In this document: positions 31,659 to 42,544 of the stretch, piece by piece
Layout: each line of letters begins with the position of its first letter
Position numbering within the stretch: the stretch's first letter is position 1
From: Deltaproteobacteria bacterium
GTDB taxonomy: Bacteria; Myxococcota_A; UBA9160; SZUA-336
Direction of reading: 5' to 3'
DNA: 64,000 nt
NCBI GenBank assembly: GCA_029261925.1
Contig: JAJDAJ010000035.1
Span: forward strand, 1 to 64,000
Notes under the pieces: model-generated
What the model saw: the letters and a program-made list of their open reading frames with translations, nothing else
Databases searched by the model: none
What the model was told of the DNA's origin: nothing
Position numbers and translations under genes: made by a program

Positions 31659-33452
31659 GTGGCTCGCATCCCCGAGAGCGCCATCGAAGAGGTCCGCGCG
31701 CGCGCCGACATCGTCCAGGTGATCGGCCGCTACGTGACCCTGAAGCGGGCCGGCCGCCAGTGGACGGGGCTCTGCCCCTTTCACGACGAGAAGACGCCCT
31801 CGTTCTCGGTGAGCGAGGAGAAGCAGGTGTTCTACTGCTTCGGCTGCCAGGAGGGCGGCAACGTCCTCTCCTTCCTGATGAAGCACAACGGCCTCGGTTT
31901 TCCCGAGGCCGTTTCTCTTCTGGCCCAGGATCTGGGCATCAAGCTGCCCACGACGGGTGGCGACGACGACGGTCGTACCGTGCGCCTGCAGCGTGTGAAC
32001 GACGCGGCGCTCGCGTTCTTCCGCGGTGCCCTGCGTGATTCGGGCGGGCGCGGCGCGCGCGCCCACCTGGAGCAGCGCGGTGTCCCCTCCGACCTGATCG
32101 AGCGCTTCCAGCTCGGCTTCGCGCCGGCGCGCTGGGACGCCCTGATCGAGCACATGCAAGGTGCCGATCAGCCGCTGCGCGCCGCCACCGACCTGGGCCT
32201 GATCAAGCAGCGCGAGACGGGCGAGGGCTTCTACGACGCCTTCCGCGGCCGCGTCATCTTCCCGATCATCGATCCCGGCGGCCGTGTGATCGCCTTTGGC
32301 GGCCGCGCCCTGTCCGACGACGGACCCAAGTACATCAACTCGCCCGAGAGCCCGCTGTACCGCAAGAGCCGGGTGCTCTTCGGCCTGCCGCAGGCGCTCG
32401 ACGCGATTCGCGAGCGCAAGCGCGCGATCGTGGTCGAGGGCTACTTCGACGTGATCGCGCTGCACCGCGCCGGGCTGGGCGAGGCGGTCGCGCCCTGTGG
32501 CACGGCGCTGACCGCCGAGCACGCGCATCGGCTGCGGCGCTACGCCGGCGAGGTCGTGCTGCTGTTCGACGGCGACGCCGCCGGCGAGCGCGCCGCGCGC
32601 CGCAGCCTGCCGCTGCTGCTGGCCGAGGGGCTGCGCGTGCGCGCCAGCTTCCTGCCGCCCGGCGAGGATCCCGACTCGATCGTGCGCAGCGGCGGCCCCG
32701 CCGCGCTGGCCGCCCACGTGGAAGGGGCGGTCTGGCTGCTCGATCACCTGATCGAGCAGGCGCTCAAGCGGGGCGTCGAGTCGCCCACTGGAGCGGCGGA
32801 CGCCGCCCAGGAGCTGGCGCCGTTCCTGGGTGCGCTGCGCGATCCGGTCGAGCGCGCCGCCTACACGCGCAAGCTCTCGAGCTACCTGGAGCTGCCGACC
32901 GAGGCGCTCGTGCGCGTCGTCGCCGACCTCGACACGGCCCCGCGAGCCGGCAGCTCGCGCGCAGAGGAGAGCGAGACGCCGCGCTCCCGGGTGGCGCCGC
33001 TGCGGATCGATCCGCTGCTGCGCACGCTGCTGGCCTCGGTTCTCGCCTGGCCCGACACCGCGCGACACCTCGACGGTCTCGACGGCGACTCGATAGGCGA
33101 ACAGATCCACCGGGAGCTGCTCGCTGCCGTGTCCGACGCCGCCAGGGCCCACGGACAGGCAGCGGTGTCGCATCTCCTGTCACCGGAGAACGAGACCCTG
33201 AGCGAGGAGCTGCGCATGCTGGTCGGCCGCCTGGCCGCCCTCGAGACGCCCGACGGCGAGCAGGCCGCCGAGCGCGCCGTGGTGGACTGCGTGGCGCGAC
33301 TGCGCGAGCGCTCGCTCGATAGCAAGATCCGACAGGTCCGGAGCCGTCTCGCGGCGTGCAGCGATACCGCCGAGAGCACGGAGCTACTGGAGCAGCAGCA
33401 GCGATACATGGCCCAGAGGAGGGAACTGCGGGCCAGCATCGCTGTCCCGTGA
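31659..33452 (+). CDS. dnaG: DNA primase DnaG
   Basis: 597 aa; makes RNA primers at the replication fork. The CHC2 zinc finger is [12 protein letters not shown] with [11 protein letters not shown] (about residues 38-65). The Toprim domain has [14 protein letters not shown] and the DGD metal site [14 protein letters not shown]. The C-terminal DnaB-binding region is present though divergent. GTG 31659 begins at the usual N-terminus ([22 protein letters not shown]). It lies between rpsU and rpoD as in many bacteria. Confidence 0.95.
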   Translation: MARIPESAIEEVRARADIVQVIGRYVTLKRAGRQWTGLCPFHDEKTPSFSVSEEKQVFYCFGCQEGGNVLSFLMKHNGLGFPEAVSLLAQDLGIKLPTTGGDDDGRTVRLQRVNDAALAFFRGALRDSGGRGARAHLEQRGVPSDLIERFQLGFAPARWDALIEHMQGADQPLRAATDLGLIKQRETGEGFYDAFRGRVIFPIIDPGGRVIAFGGRALSDDGPKYINSPESPLYRKSRVLFGLPQALDAIRERKRAIVVEGYFDVIALHRAGLGEAVAPCGTALTAEHAHRLRRYAGEVVLLFDGDAAGERAARRSLPLLLAEGLRVRASFLPPGEDPDSIVRSGGPAALAAHVEGAVWLLDHLIEQALKRGVESPTGAADAAQELAPFLGALRDPVERAAYTRKLSSYLELPTEALVRVVADLDTAPRAGSSRAEESETPRSRVAPLRIDPLLRTLLASVLAWPDTARHLDGLDGDSIGEQIHRELLAAVSDAARAHGQAAVSHLLSPENETLSEELRMLVGRLAALETPDGEQAAERAVVDCVARLRERSLDSKIRQVRSRLAACSDTAESTELLEQQQRYMAQRRELRASIAVP

Positions 33453-33487
33453 CCCCTGACCCCCCCAGCAGAGGAAGCCCCCCGATC

Positions 33488-35326
<1,839 letters not shown>

Positions 35327-35375
35327 CTCGCCCGGGACCCCTAAAGGAGCCGCGATTCGCGCCGAAACGCCCGGT

Positions 35376-37493
35376 GTGAGAAGGGCTTTTCCAGCTCCGG
35401 CGCTGCTGGCGAGCCTGGCGCTCGCCGGCTGCACGGGTCCGGCGCTGACGCCGGGCACGCCGGCGGGCGACCTCTGGCGTCCGCCCCCGGTCGCGGCGGC
35501 GCCCGAGCAGCTGCGCGTGGTGCCCGCCCACGCGGTGGCGCGCGTGGGCGAGATCGCGCAGCTGCGCGTGGAGGGCGCGCTCGCACCCGGTGCGCGCTGC
35601 GTGCTGCTCGGCCGCGAGAGCGAGCCGCCGCCGCGCATCGAGGTGCCCTCGCCCGCAACGCCCGGCGTGGTCGACGTGCTCTGCAGCAACGGCGAGGTGC
35701 TTGCCGCCGGCCAGGTCACCTTCACCGACGCGTGGACGCTACCGCTGCGAGACCCGTACGCCGGCGGCGTGGCGCTGTTCAAGCTGCGAGACCTGCCCCG
35801 GCGGCTCCTCGGGGCGGCGGGTACGCAGCGCACCGGGCGACGCGACCTCGACGCCCGGCTCGTGCGCCTGGGCGCCTGGGCCCTGGCGGCCTTCCCGTTC
35901 GCGAGCGCGCAGGCGCGCGACGAGGTGGGGATCGGCCGCTGGATCGCCGTGGACATCCCCGCCGGCACGAACTTTTACCAGGCCGTGTCCCTCCTGCGCG
36001 CGTCGCCCGAGGTCGAGCCGCAGAGCTACTGGCCGGCCGACGGAGACTTCCTGCGCGTGCGTGCGCGCTCCGACTGGCCCTCGCCCCTGGTCTCACCCGA
36101 TCCCGACCGGGCCATCGAGGCCGGTCGCCCGGTCGCGGGCCGCGGCGGTGCCGTGCGCCTGGCCAGCTACGAGCCCGATCCGAAGGGGGCCACGCGCGAC
36201 CTCCGCGCGATCCGCGCGCAGGAGGCCTGGCGCTCGCACAGCGGGCGTGGCGTGAGCATCGCCGTGATCGACACCGGGCTCGACGTGAACCACGTGGCGC
36301 TCGCGCCCAATGTGATCTCGAAGGCCAGCGAGCGCGGCGGACGCGACGCCGACGGCAACGGGGTCCCCGGTGACGAGAGCGGCGTGAACCTGGCGCACCT
36401 GGCGCTGGCGCGTGGCGACGACGGCCCGCCCTTCCTGGGCCTGGGCGTGGCGTCCGACCTGTCGGACTGGGACGGGGCCGAGCAGCGCGACGCCTGGGGC
36501 CACGGCACCCAGATCGCGTCGATCGCCGCGGGCGCCGGCGGTCCCGGCGTGCGCCTGGGCGTGGCGCCGCGGGCCCGCCTGATCGTGGTCGACGTGCAGG
36601 AGAACCTGCGCGCCAGCTCCAGTCGCCTGCACCACGCCGACCCGCGCATGCGCGAGCGCGGCGAGGCGCAGGAGGTCGCGCTGCGCAGCCCGCTGTGGGC
36701 CCGCGCCGCCGGCGTGGTCTACGCGGTGACCGAGCGCGCGCGCGTGCTCACCTGCGCCTGGAGCGAGGACACGCCCCACTGGCTGCTGCGCGATGCGCTG
36801 CTCTACGCCGAGGACAACTGCGCCATCCCCGTGTGTGCCGTCGACGAGCCGCCCGGCCCCGTCGACAGCTACCCAGCCCAGTGGCGCCGCGCCTGGCTCA
36901 CCGCGGAGGGCGCCAGTGGCGGCTCGGTGGTGGACCTGTGGACCGGCGAGCAGCACGAGGACTTCTTCGAGCGACCGCTGACGGCCACGATCGTCGCCGG
37001 CTCGGTGGACCGCCGCGGTCGCCCCAGCGGAGAGGCCGACCTGGTGCGCCCGGACCTGTACGCCCCCACCGGCGGCCCGGGCAAGCGCGGCGGCGTGGTG
37101 GCCGCCGTGTCCAACCCGCGCAACGACGCCTCTCCCGGCCCCGACCACCGCATGGCCCCGTTCCGCGGCCCGGCCGCGGCCAGCGGCGTGATCGCGGGCA
37201 CCGCCGCCCTGGTCAGCGGCCTGCGCCCCGACCTCGAGCCGGCGGCCGTGCGCGAGGCCCTGATCCTGGGCGCCACCCCGCGCGCCGATCGCCCGGTGGT
37301 CGACGTGGTCGGCGCCCTGCGCGCCGCCCAGAACCACGACACCGGAACGTGTCACGACCGCATCCGCGAGCGCACGCCCGGTGCCGTCGCCGACGACGAC
37401 CAGGGCCCCTGGTGGAAGCGCATCGAGGTCGACGGAGGCGTCGACGCCCCCGGCCTCCCGCCCACCACGGGCCCGGCGAGTCCGGGCCCGTAG
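35376..37493 (+). CDS. subtilase-like lipoprotein lacking the catalytic serine
   Basis: 705 aa from GTG 35376. A signal sequence ends in lipobox LALAGC, so it is envelope-anchored. About 260 residues of beta-rich prodomain precede an S8 subtilisin-like domain. Asp is present in VIDTGLD (about 299) and His in GHGTQIASIAAG (about 376). The GTSxAxP serine motif reads GPAAASG, with Ala at the serine position (about 600), and the oxyanion Asn is not apparent. It is probably an inactive pseudoprotease. AAAGGAG (35343-35349) is better spaced for ATT 35355, an alternative start. Confidence 0.75.
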   Translation: MRRAFPAPALLASLALAGCTGPALTPGTPAGDLWRPPPVAAAPEQLRVVPAHAVARVGEIAQLRVEGALAPGARCVLLGRESEPPPRIEVPSPATPGVVDVLCSNGEVLAAGQVTFTDAWTLPLRDPYAGGVALFKLRDLPRRLLGAAGTQRTGRRDLDARLVRLGAWALAAFPFASAQARDEVGIGRWIAVDIPAGTNFYQAVSLLRASPEVEPQSYWPADGDFLRVRARSDWPSPLVSPDPDRAIEAGRPVAGRGGAVRLASYEPDPKGATRDLRAIRAQEAWRSHSGRGVSIAVIDTGLDVNHVALAPNVISKASERGGRDADGNGVPGDESGVNLAHLALARGDDGPPFLGLGVASDLSDWDGAEQRDAWGHGTQIASIAAGAGGPGVRLGVAPRARLIVVDVQENLRASSSRLHHADPRMRERGEAQEVALRSPLWARAAGVVYAVTERARVLTCAWSEDTPHWLLRDALLYAEDNCAIPVCAVDEPPGPVDSYPAQWRRAWLTAEGASGGSVVDLWTGEQHEDFFERPLTATIVAGSVDRRGRPSGEADLVRPDLYAPTGGPGKRGGVVAAVSNPRNDASPGPDHRMAPFRGPAAASGVIAGTAALVSGLRPDLEPAAVREALILGATPRADRPVVDVVGALRAAQNHDTGTCHDRIRERTPGAVADDDQGPWWKRIEVDGGVDAPGLPPTTGPASPGP

Positions 37494-37645
37494 CAGGCTG
37501 CTGAAGAACCCGCTCCCGTCGCCCCGCGGCGTCATCGGACCGATCTCTGCGTTGCGAAACCTCGCCGTAGGATGCGCCGCTTGTCAGCGGCCCCCGACCG
37601 CTGCCAAGCTGGGCTCGTGACCACCTGCCCGACGACGCGCGTCGC

Positions 37646-38344
37646 GTGACGACGCTGGCCCAGCTCGGCGTCGACGCGCGGCCCTTCGCGGGCAACGAGG
37701 TGGGCGAGTACCGGGCGGGCGAGATCGGTGTCTCGGGCCTGATGGTGACCCCTGGCGCGCGCCACATCGATCAGGGGGGTCGCCTCGCCGGGGCCCTGGT
37801 TCCCGTGCTGCGGGAGCCCGCCGTGCTCCTGCTGATGCTCAAGGAGCTCCCGGTGGGCGACGCGGTGCTCGAGCAGCTCGCGACCCTGCCGAACCTGGTC
37901 GGTCTGAACCTGCTTGGAACCCGGGTCACGGAGCACGGGCTATCGCGACTGGATCAGCTCCGCGGACTCCGCAACATCGAGCTTCCGACCCACGCGGGGG
38001 ACGAGGCCCTGCGCTCCCTGTCCCGTGCCGGCCGCGTGCGCGGCATCTTCGCGCCACGCAACACGCGCATCACGGACGAGGGCCTGCACGCGCTGCGCTC
38101 GCTGCGGCTCGAGATCCTGCACCTGCCGCGGAGCGCGATCGGCGACGCCGGTCTGGAGGCGCTGCGCGATCAGGGCGCTCTGCAGCTTCTGAACCTCGAG
38201 GGCACGCGCGTGAGCGATCGGGGGCTCGACGCGCTCGGGTCGCTGGCGGGCCTGCGCCAGCTCGACCTGCGCGCCACGGGGGTCCGTCCGGCCGGGCTGT
38301 CCGCGCTCCGAGCCGCCCTGCCGGACTGCGCGATCCGCGCCTGA
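37646..38344 (+). CDS. leucine-rich repeat protein
   Basis: 232 aa. About six LRR units of 23-24 residues follow the pattern LxxLxxLxxLNLxGTRVTDxGL (for instance PNLVGLNLLGTRVTEHGLSRL, ALQLLNLEGTRVSDRGL, AGLRQLDLRATGVRPAGL), the GALA/cysteine-containing-like bacterial type. No signal peptide is seen. Role unknown, probably protein binding. GTG 37646 start; no ribosome binding site is evident. The 150-bp gap before it contains a TAGCAGGCTGCTGAAGAA stretch typical of small dispersed elements. Confidence 0.75.
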   Translation: MTTLAQLGVDARPFAGNEVGEYRAGEIGVSGLMVTPGARHIDQGGRLAGALVPVLREPAVLLLMLKELPVGDAVLEQLATLPNLVGLNLLGTRVTEHGLSRLDQLRGLRNIELPTHAGDEALRSLSRAGRVRGIFAPRNTRITDEGLHALRSLRLEILHLPRSAIGDAGLEALRDQGALQLLNLEGTRVSDRGLDALGSLAGLRQLDLRATGVRPAGLSALRAALPDCAIRA

Positions 38345-38423
38345 GCCCGCCGCCGGAAAGCGTCGGATTCGCGCGCGGTTGCCCGCCCCCGGACGGGACC
38401 CTATGCTGCCCGCTCCCGAGCGT

Positions 38424-38500
38424 CGGGGCGTAGCGCAGCCTGGTAGCGCGCTTGCTTCGGGAGCAAGAGGTCCGCGGTTCGAATCCGCGCGCCCCGACCA
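38424..38500 (+). tRNA. tRNA-Pro (anticodon CGG)
   Basis: 77 nt with CCA encoded. Acceptor CGGGGCG pairs with CGCCCCG; the D-arm is GCGCAGCCTGGTAGCGC; the anticodon stem CTTGC/GCAAG holds loop TTCGGGA with CGG at 38458-38460; the T-arm is CGCGG-TTCGAAT-CCGCG. It is the integration target of the element that follows. Confidence 0.97.
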
Positions 38501-38502
38501 GG
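38456..38502 (+). repeat. attL: tRNA-Pro 3' half, left end of integrated element
   Basis: 47 bp from the anticodon loop through CCA plus GG, repeated directly at 62283-62329 with only two differences. The differences are the two members of one T-stem base pair (G-C here, C-G there). The upstream limit of identity in the anticodon loop is a usual crossover place for tyrosine integrases. Confidence 0.9.
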
Positions 38503-38557
38503 AATCCCTTGTGGTTCCACCACGTTGCATCCGTGCTCTCCCATGGGCGATCGCCGG

Positions 38558-38588
38558 TGGTGCGGTTTTGGTGAGGAGATGGTGCGGT
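38558..38588 (+). repeat. candidate integrase arm-type sites
   Basis: TGGTGCGGT occurs at 38558-38566 and 38580-38588, 22 nt apart, between attL and the integrase start. GTGGT-TCC-ACCAC near 38511-38523 is a further inverted repeat. Short direct repeats in this place are typical of integrase arm sites; function is inferred only from position. Confidence 0.35.
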
Positions 38589-38604
38589 ACGTCGTGATAG
38601 CGTC

Positions 38605-39933
38605 GTGCGCGTGGCTGCGAAGGTTGTCTGGCGCGCGGATCGCGAACGGTACTACTTGGTGGATTACCACCCCGCACATGCCAATGGCCGCCGCGTCGTA
38701 GCGCTCGGTCCAGATGATGCGGACCGCCAGCGCGGTCAGAAGATCGCCGACTCGATTAACCTCGAGCGGGAACAGGCGGGCAACACACGCGTCATCCTCA
38801 CGCCAGACGGGCCCCTGCCGGCCGCGGCTGCGATCGAGGCCTGGTGGGCCGCAGCGCGGCCGGGCATGGCAGAGTCCACGCGGGCCACGGTGCCGTATCT
38901 GATCCGTCACCTGGAGGCCGAGCTCGGCGCGGTCAACCTCCGGCAGCTCGGCCGCGAGGATGTCCGCGCCTTCGGCGGCGCGCTCGCTGATCACGGCCGG
39001 AGTCAGGCGACCGTTCGCGACGCGCTGTCGATCCTCAGACGCGTGCTCAACTGGTGCGTGGAGCCGCCCCAGAACTACCTGGCGAGGCTGCCCTTGCGGG
39101 GGATCGTCGCCCTGGGCGTCTCGGCCGCAGCAGCGCGCGGCGCGCGCGCTCCAGAGCGTGTCCCGTTCTCGTACACCGAGGCCGACACACTGCTCGAGCT
39201 GGCCACGTCTCAGCCTGAGCTGTGGCTCGTCCTGGTGCTCGCGCGCAACACAGGCGCGCGCAAGGGCGAACTCCTCGCGTTGCGATGGCCGCGTGTGAAC
39301 TTCAGCGCGCGACGCCTCACGTTCGCCGAGAGCCTGAGCCGCCGCACACTGCGGCCCAAGAGCACGAAGTCGAACCGGATCCGCGAAACGGAGATCCCCG
39401 ACCCCGTCGTCGCACTCCTCCAGCAGTTGGCTCGCGACCGGTTCGGCAGTGATCCGTTCGGCCTCGACGTTGACGAGCCGATACTGGTGAACCGCAGCGG
39501 ACGCCCGTGGTCGGAGACTGGACTCGACTCCGCCTGGAAGCGGTTGCGTCGACGCGGACTCGCACGCGGCGTTCGCCCCCTGCCCTTCCACGCATGGCGT
39601 CACACCTACGTCTCCTGGGCACTGGCAGCTGGACGCAATCCGGCCTGGATCGCCGAACAGATCGGCGACCGCGTCGAGACGCTCCTGCGCCACTATGCCC
39701 ACCTCGTACCAGGTCAGAGTGGTGACCTGGACTTCCTCAATAGCCCAGGAAGTCACGAACGATCCGCTCATCCTTCGGATCCGGAAGCGGCTCACGCTTC
39801 GGTGGGCCTGGAGGACAGATCCGAGGCTGCGGTGCGTCCGGATCGTCGGACCAGCCGACGAACTTCAGGGCGACGGGTCGCGGAATCTTCCAGCGGTGCC
39901 CGATCTTCGTCCCCTCGAGCTCGCCGGCCCTGA
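38605..39933 (+). CDS. int: tyrosine recombinase / integrase
   Basis: 442 aa. SAM-like core-binding domain about 85-170, catalytic domain about 185-370. Catalytic residues: Arg about 219 in TGARKGELLALRW, His329-x-x-Arg332 in HAWRHTY, Tyr about 364 in LLRHYAHL. It lies next to tRNA-Pro, so it should integrate and excise this element. GTG 38605 is the first start; TAGCGT lies 7 nt before a second GTG at 38611, which may be a leaderless start. The tail after about 380 is low-complexity and overlaps the opposite-strand excisionase gene. Confidence 0.93.
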   Translation: MRVAAKVVWRADRERYYLVDYHPAHANGRRVVALGPDDADRQRGQKIADSINLEREQAGNTRVILTPDGPLPAAAAIEAWWAAARPGMAESTRATVPYLIRHLEAELGAVNLRQLGREDVRAFGGALADHGRSQATVRDALSILRRVLNWCVEPPQNYLARLPLRGIVALGVSAAAARGARAPERVPFSYTEADTLLELATSQPELWLVLVLARNTGARKGELLALRWPRVNFSARRLTFAESLSRRTLRPKSTKSNRIRETEIPDPVVALLQQLARDRFGSDPFGLDVDEPILVNRSGRPWSETGLDSAWKRLRRRGLARGVRPLPFHAWRHTYVSWALAAGRNPAWIAEQIGDRVETLLRHYAHLVPGQSGDLDFLNSPGSHERSAHPSDPEAAHASVGLEDRSEAAVRPDRRTSRRTSGRRVAESSSGARSSSPRARRP

Positions 39934-40021
39934 GCATCTCGTAAAGCGTGCCCGGGCTGCAGCGAGCCACTTCCGCGAGCTCGCTCGGTGTGATCATTGC
40001 TTTTCCGGGCCAGAGCCTCAT
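39737..40021 (-). CDS. excisionase-like small HTH protein
   Basis: 94 aa. Residues 10-55 (ITPSELAEVARCSPGTLYEMLRAGELEGTKIGHRWKIPRP) are the MerR-like / excisionase winged helix, as in Xis and HTH_17 proteins. ATG 40021 overlaps the preceding stop by 4 nt; ATG at 39997 is also possible. Its 3' end overlaps the integrase gene by about 200 nt on the other strand. Role as recombination directionality factor is inferred from fold and place. Confidence 0.75.
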   Translation of the reverse strand: MRLWPGKAMITPSELAEVARCSPGTLYEMLRAGELEGTKIGHRWKIPRPVALKFVGWSDDPDAPQPRICPPGPPKREPLPDPKDERIVRDFLGY

Positions 40022-40278
40022 CCGCGCGCCGTCCGTTGCAGCTCTCCGAGTCGCGCCTGTAGCTCACGCTCGACGTCCCAGAAGAGATTCCAGAAGCGCT
40101 GCTTGCCCTTGCACTCGATCGGCTCATAGAGCCACCGGCACTCGGTCAGCCCCTTGTGCGCTTCGTGAAGGCCACGATGCACCTGCCCTTCGGCGTAGCA
40201 GTTCTGGTAGCCCGGTGAGGCACGGGTGCATCCGATGATGGGATCCCACATGCGGTCGGTCCAGGCGATGTCGCTCAA
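40018..40278 (-). CDS. short DUF5131-like (phage Gp37/Gp68) protein
   Basis: 86 aa. The first 30 residues (IAWTDRMWDPIIGCTRASPGYQNCYAE) match the start of DUF5131 phage proteins, whose usual pattern is GC-x6-GC-x2-C. Here the middle Cys is Tyr (SPGYQNC) and the normal ~200-residue C-terminal part is missing, replaced by a short WLYEP-x-ECKGKQRFWN region. It begins 1 nt from the preceding stop and overlaps the next gene by 4 nt, so the short form is the natural gene here. Function unknown. Confidence 0.65.
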   Translation of the reverse strand: MSDIAWTDRMWDPIIGCTRASPGYQNCYAEGQVHRGLHEAHKGLTECRWLYEPIECKGKQRFWNLFWDVERELQARLGELQRTARG

Positions 40279-40488
40279 TCAGATGCGGGTGGCGGAACCA
40301 GGATCGGAGAGCTCGGGAACTCCGTCCTCTGTGACGAATCCGTTCACGACGTCGTCTATCGCTTCATCGATGGCCTGTGCCAAGCGCAGCTCGATCTCAT
40401 CACCGGGCTGGCCGGTCAAGCCGAGCGGGATGAGCTCGCTCGCCCGAAAGACGCGCGCAGTCTGCAGACTGATCTCTCTCATCATCAT
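40279..40488 (-). CDS. small hypothetical protein
   Basis: 69 aa, not recognised. Acidic and helical (EIELRLAQAIDEAIDDVVNGF). Start overlaps the stop of the 96-aa gene by 4 nt. It is supported mainly by its coupled place in the minus-strand operon. Confidence 0.55.
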   Translation of the reverse strand: MMMREISLQTARVFRASELIPLGLTGQPGDEIELRLAQAIDEAIDDVVNGFVTEDGVPELSDPGSATRI

Positions 40489-40775
40489 CCCTCCTCGTTG
40501 GACTTCTCAGGTTGGCCAGCAGCGGCTCGCCGATCGCGATAGCCGCACCCGTGAACGCGGTAGCGACCGCGCTCGTCTCGATCGACGAGTGACCAGCGGT
40601 CGCGCCGGAAGACCCAGACAACGTCGGCGCAACAGACCGCGCAGACGCTTCGGATTCCAGGGAGACCCCACGCAGGAGCCCTTGCGTGCAGGGATTGCAG
40701 GGCGTCGGCCGCGCAGGGAAGTGCGGTCGACTGGGTAGGCCCCTGCGCGGGGTCAAACTGGATCGTATCGCTCAT
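40485..40775 (-). CDS. small hypothetical protein with Cys cluster
   Basis: 96 aa, not recognised. A CAVCC cluster near residue 45 and HGCGYRDRR near residue 75 could bind a metal. It starts 8 nt after the ParB-like gene and overlaps the next by 4 nt. Confidence 0.55.
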   Translation of the reverse strand: MSDTIQFDPAQGPTQSTALPCAADALQSLHARAPAWGLPGIRSVCAVCCADVVWVFRRDRWSLVDRDERGRYRVHGCGYRDRRAAAGQPEKSNEEG

Positions 40776-40783
40776 GCGCTGCC

Positions 40784-42391
40784 TCAGCGGCGTCCCTTCG
40801 CACGCTTCGACCCGGCCTTCTTCCGCGTCCCCTTCCCGGCTGCCTTCTTCCGACTCGTCTTCTTGCGGGCGGACTTCGGCTTGGCCTTGGGCCGAAGCTC
40901 TGCACTCACCTCGCCGCGTAGGCCGCCGGTGTCGACGTCGAACAGCCGCGTCCCCGCCGCCAGCAGGTTCTGCCCGTGACGGGAGTAGTTCGCATAGGTG
41001 GTCCGGCTCACGGCAAGCTCGACCAGGAGTCCGACGACCTCGGACGGCGAGCCCTTCTCGAAGATCTTGAAGAGCGCGTTGCTGCCGCCATTGTCCAGCC
41101 CACGGCGTTGCGCGACGAGGCCGAGCGTGTCGCTCCAGCTCGATTCGATGAAGCCCTTGCCGACCAGCCGGAGTACCTCAAGCATGGTGCCCTCGCGGAT
41201 CCGCACGTCCGAGCTCACAGCTTCTGCGAGAGCCCCGATTGTCCGCCGGTTGACCTCTGCGTCGATCCTCGCCTTGAGCCGCGCTGCGGCTGCTCCTGGA
41301 GCCGGCGATCCTGGTCGACTCGATGCGCTCGCCGCGGAGAGCTTGTGGCCGGCCGCCTTGAGGGCCGCCTTTGCTTCCTTCGCACGCACCAGATCGTGCG
41401 CCTTGCCGTCACGATCACGGGCGACTGTGACCTCGGGCGTGTGCTCGCCGAACAGCTCTCGATAGGTGCGCTTCTTCCGATCGTCGGGGTGAGCCAGGTC
41501 GAGGTCGACATACCCTGAGTTGCCCGCCGGGACGCCGCCGTAGGGAAAGACGCGCTGGCTGTCTGGTTCGCTGAGGACCTTCGCGCCGTCGGCCTTCGCC
41601 TGCTTTTTCACGCGGGCCCACTCGGCTTCGACCTTGCTCTTGAAGCACGGAGGATCCGTGCAGATGTCCTTGCTGAGGCCGGGGAACAGCTCGGCCTGGG
41701 CGCCGGTACGCTTGGGACACGCCTGGCATGGGCCGGCTTTCGGGACCAGGTCAGCGAGCTCGGTCGGGAACGACGCCTGGTCGAGGCGCAGCATGTAGTC
41801 CTCTTCGATGAGCGCTTTGGCCTCCCGGTACGTCATGGGCTCGCCGTCGTATCCCTGGCTCAGGACCAGATTGACCACCTCCATCTGCAGTACCGGCGTC
41901 GGTAGCCGCGCAACGAGAAGGGCCGTCGACGGCGGGATCCTGCCGTCCAGTAGCACCGAACGGGCCCTGCCGCACAGCGCGTTGAGCCGCATGCGTTCGT
42001 AGACGTAGCTGCGGCTCTTGCCCACCAGGAGCGCGATCTCGTCGGCGGTCGCGCCGTGTAGATCGATCAGCTGGCGGTAGCCGTCGGCTTCCTCGAGCGG
42101 GTGAATGTCCTCGCGTTGCTGGTTCTCAGCGACCTGGGCTTCGACGACGGCGCGGTCTTCCATGTCCCTGACGACGCTGTCGATCTTCTGGAGCCCTGCG
42201 CTCTTGGCTGCCCTGAAGCGTCGCGATCCGAAGACCAGCTCGAACCGCTTGCGCGGGCGTGGACGCAACAGAATCGGTTGGAGCAGCCCACGCACCGCGA
42301 TGTCTGCGGCGAGCTCGTCGATGCCGTTGAAGATCTTGCGGGGGTTGGTCGGCGATTCATCGATCGCCGACATCTCGATCGACTCAATCAT
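40784..42391 (-). CDS. ParB/RepB/Spo0J-family protein
   Basis: 535 aa. The N-terminal ParB domain (about 1-95: SPTNPRKIF ... LVFGSRRFRAAKSAG) is followed by an HTH domain (EIALLVGKSRSYVYERMRL, about 130-150). A two-part Cys cluster, PCQACPKRTG and ICTDPPCF, about 225-255, looks like a zinc ribbon. The C-terminus is a Lys/Arg tail typical of DNA-bound proteins. No ParA is adjacent. Such ParB proteins are common in phages and integrative elements. ATG 42391 with GGAGG upstream overlaps the Cys-rich gene by 4 nt. Confidence 0.85.
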   Translation of the reverse strand: MIESIEMSAIDESPTNPRKIFNGIDELAADIAVRGLLQPILLRPRPRKRFELVFGSRRFRAAKSAGLQKIDSVVRDMEDRAVVEAQVAENQQREDIHPLEEADGYRQLIDLHGATADEIALLVGKSRSYVYERMRLNALCGRARSVLLDGRIPPSTALLVARLPTPVLQMEVVNLVLSQGYDGEPMTYREAKALIEEDYMLRLDQASFPTELADLVPKAGPCQACPKRTGAQAELFPGLSKDICTDPPCFKSKVEAEWARVKKQAKADGAKVLSEPDSQRVFPYGGVPAGNSGYVDLDLAHPDDRKKRTYRELFGEHTPEVTVARDRDGKAHDLVRAKEAKAALKAAGHKLSAASASSRPGSPAPGAAAARLKARIDAEVNRRTIGALAEAVSSDVRIREGTMLEVLRLVGKGFIESSWSDTLGLVAQRRGLDNGGSNALFKIFEKGSPSEVVGLLVELAVSRTTYANYSRHGQNLLAAGTRLFDVDTGGLRGEVSAELRPKAKPKSARKKTSRKKAAGKGTRKKAGSKRAKGRR

Positions 42392-42540
42392 GAGGCCCTC
42401 CGGGTATGACGCTTGCGGATGCGCATGCAGTGGTGAACGCAGCGGCCGCAGCAGGGGCAGACGCTGGACGAACAGGAGCAGGGCGGCGGGCCGTGGCTTG
42501 ACCAGGCGCCGCAGCAGGCACACCTCCGGCCCGTGCGCAT
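42388..42540 (-). CDS. 50-aa cysteine-rich peptide
   Basis: 50 aa with ten Cys residues (CACC near 7-10, PPPCSC near 20, CPCCGRC 28-34, HHC near 38) and a basic tail RIRKRHTRRAS. Probably a small zinc-binding, nucleic-acid-associated protein. ATG 42540 starts 4 nt after the preceding stop, and the stop overlaps the ParB ATG by 4 nt. This tight coupling is the main support, since it is too short to stand alone. Confidence 0.55.
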   Translation of the reverse strand: MRTGRRCACCGAWSSHGPPPCSCSSSVCPCCGRCVHHCMRIRKRHTRRAS

Positions 42541-42544
42541 GGCA

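Noticed and set aside
37496..37580. possible end of a small mobile element (TAGCAGGCTGCTGAAGAA)
   Set aside because: The motif recalls dispersed repeat ends, but no matching inverted end was found nearby, so no element can be delimited.
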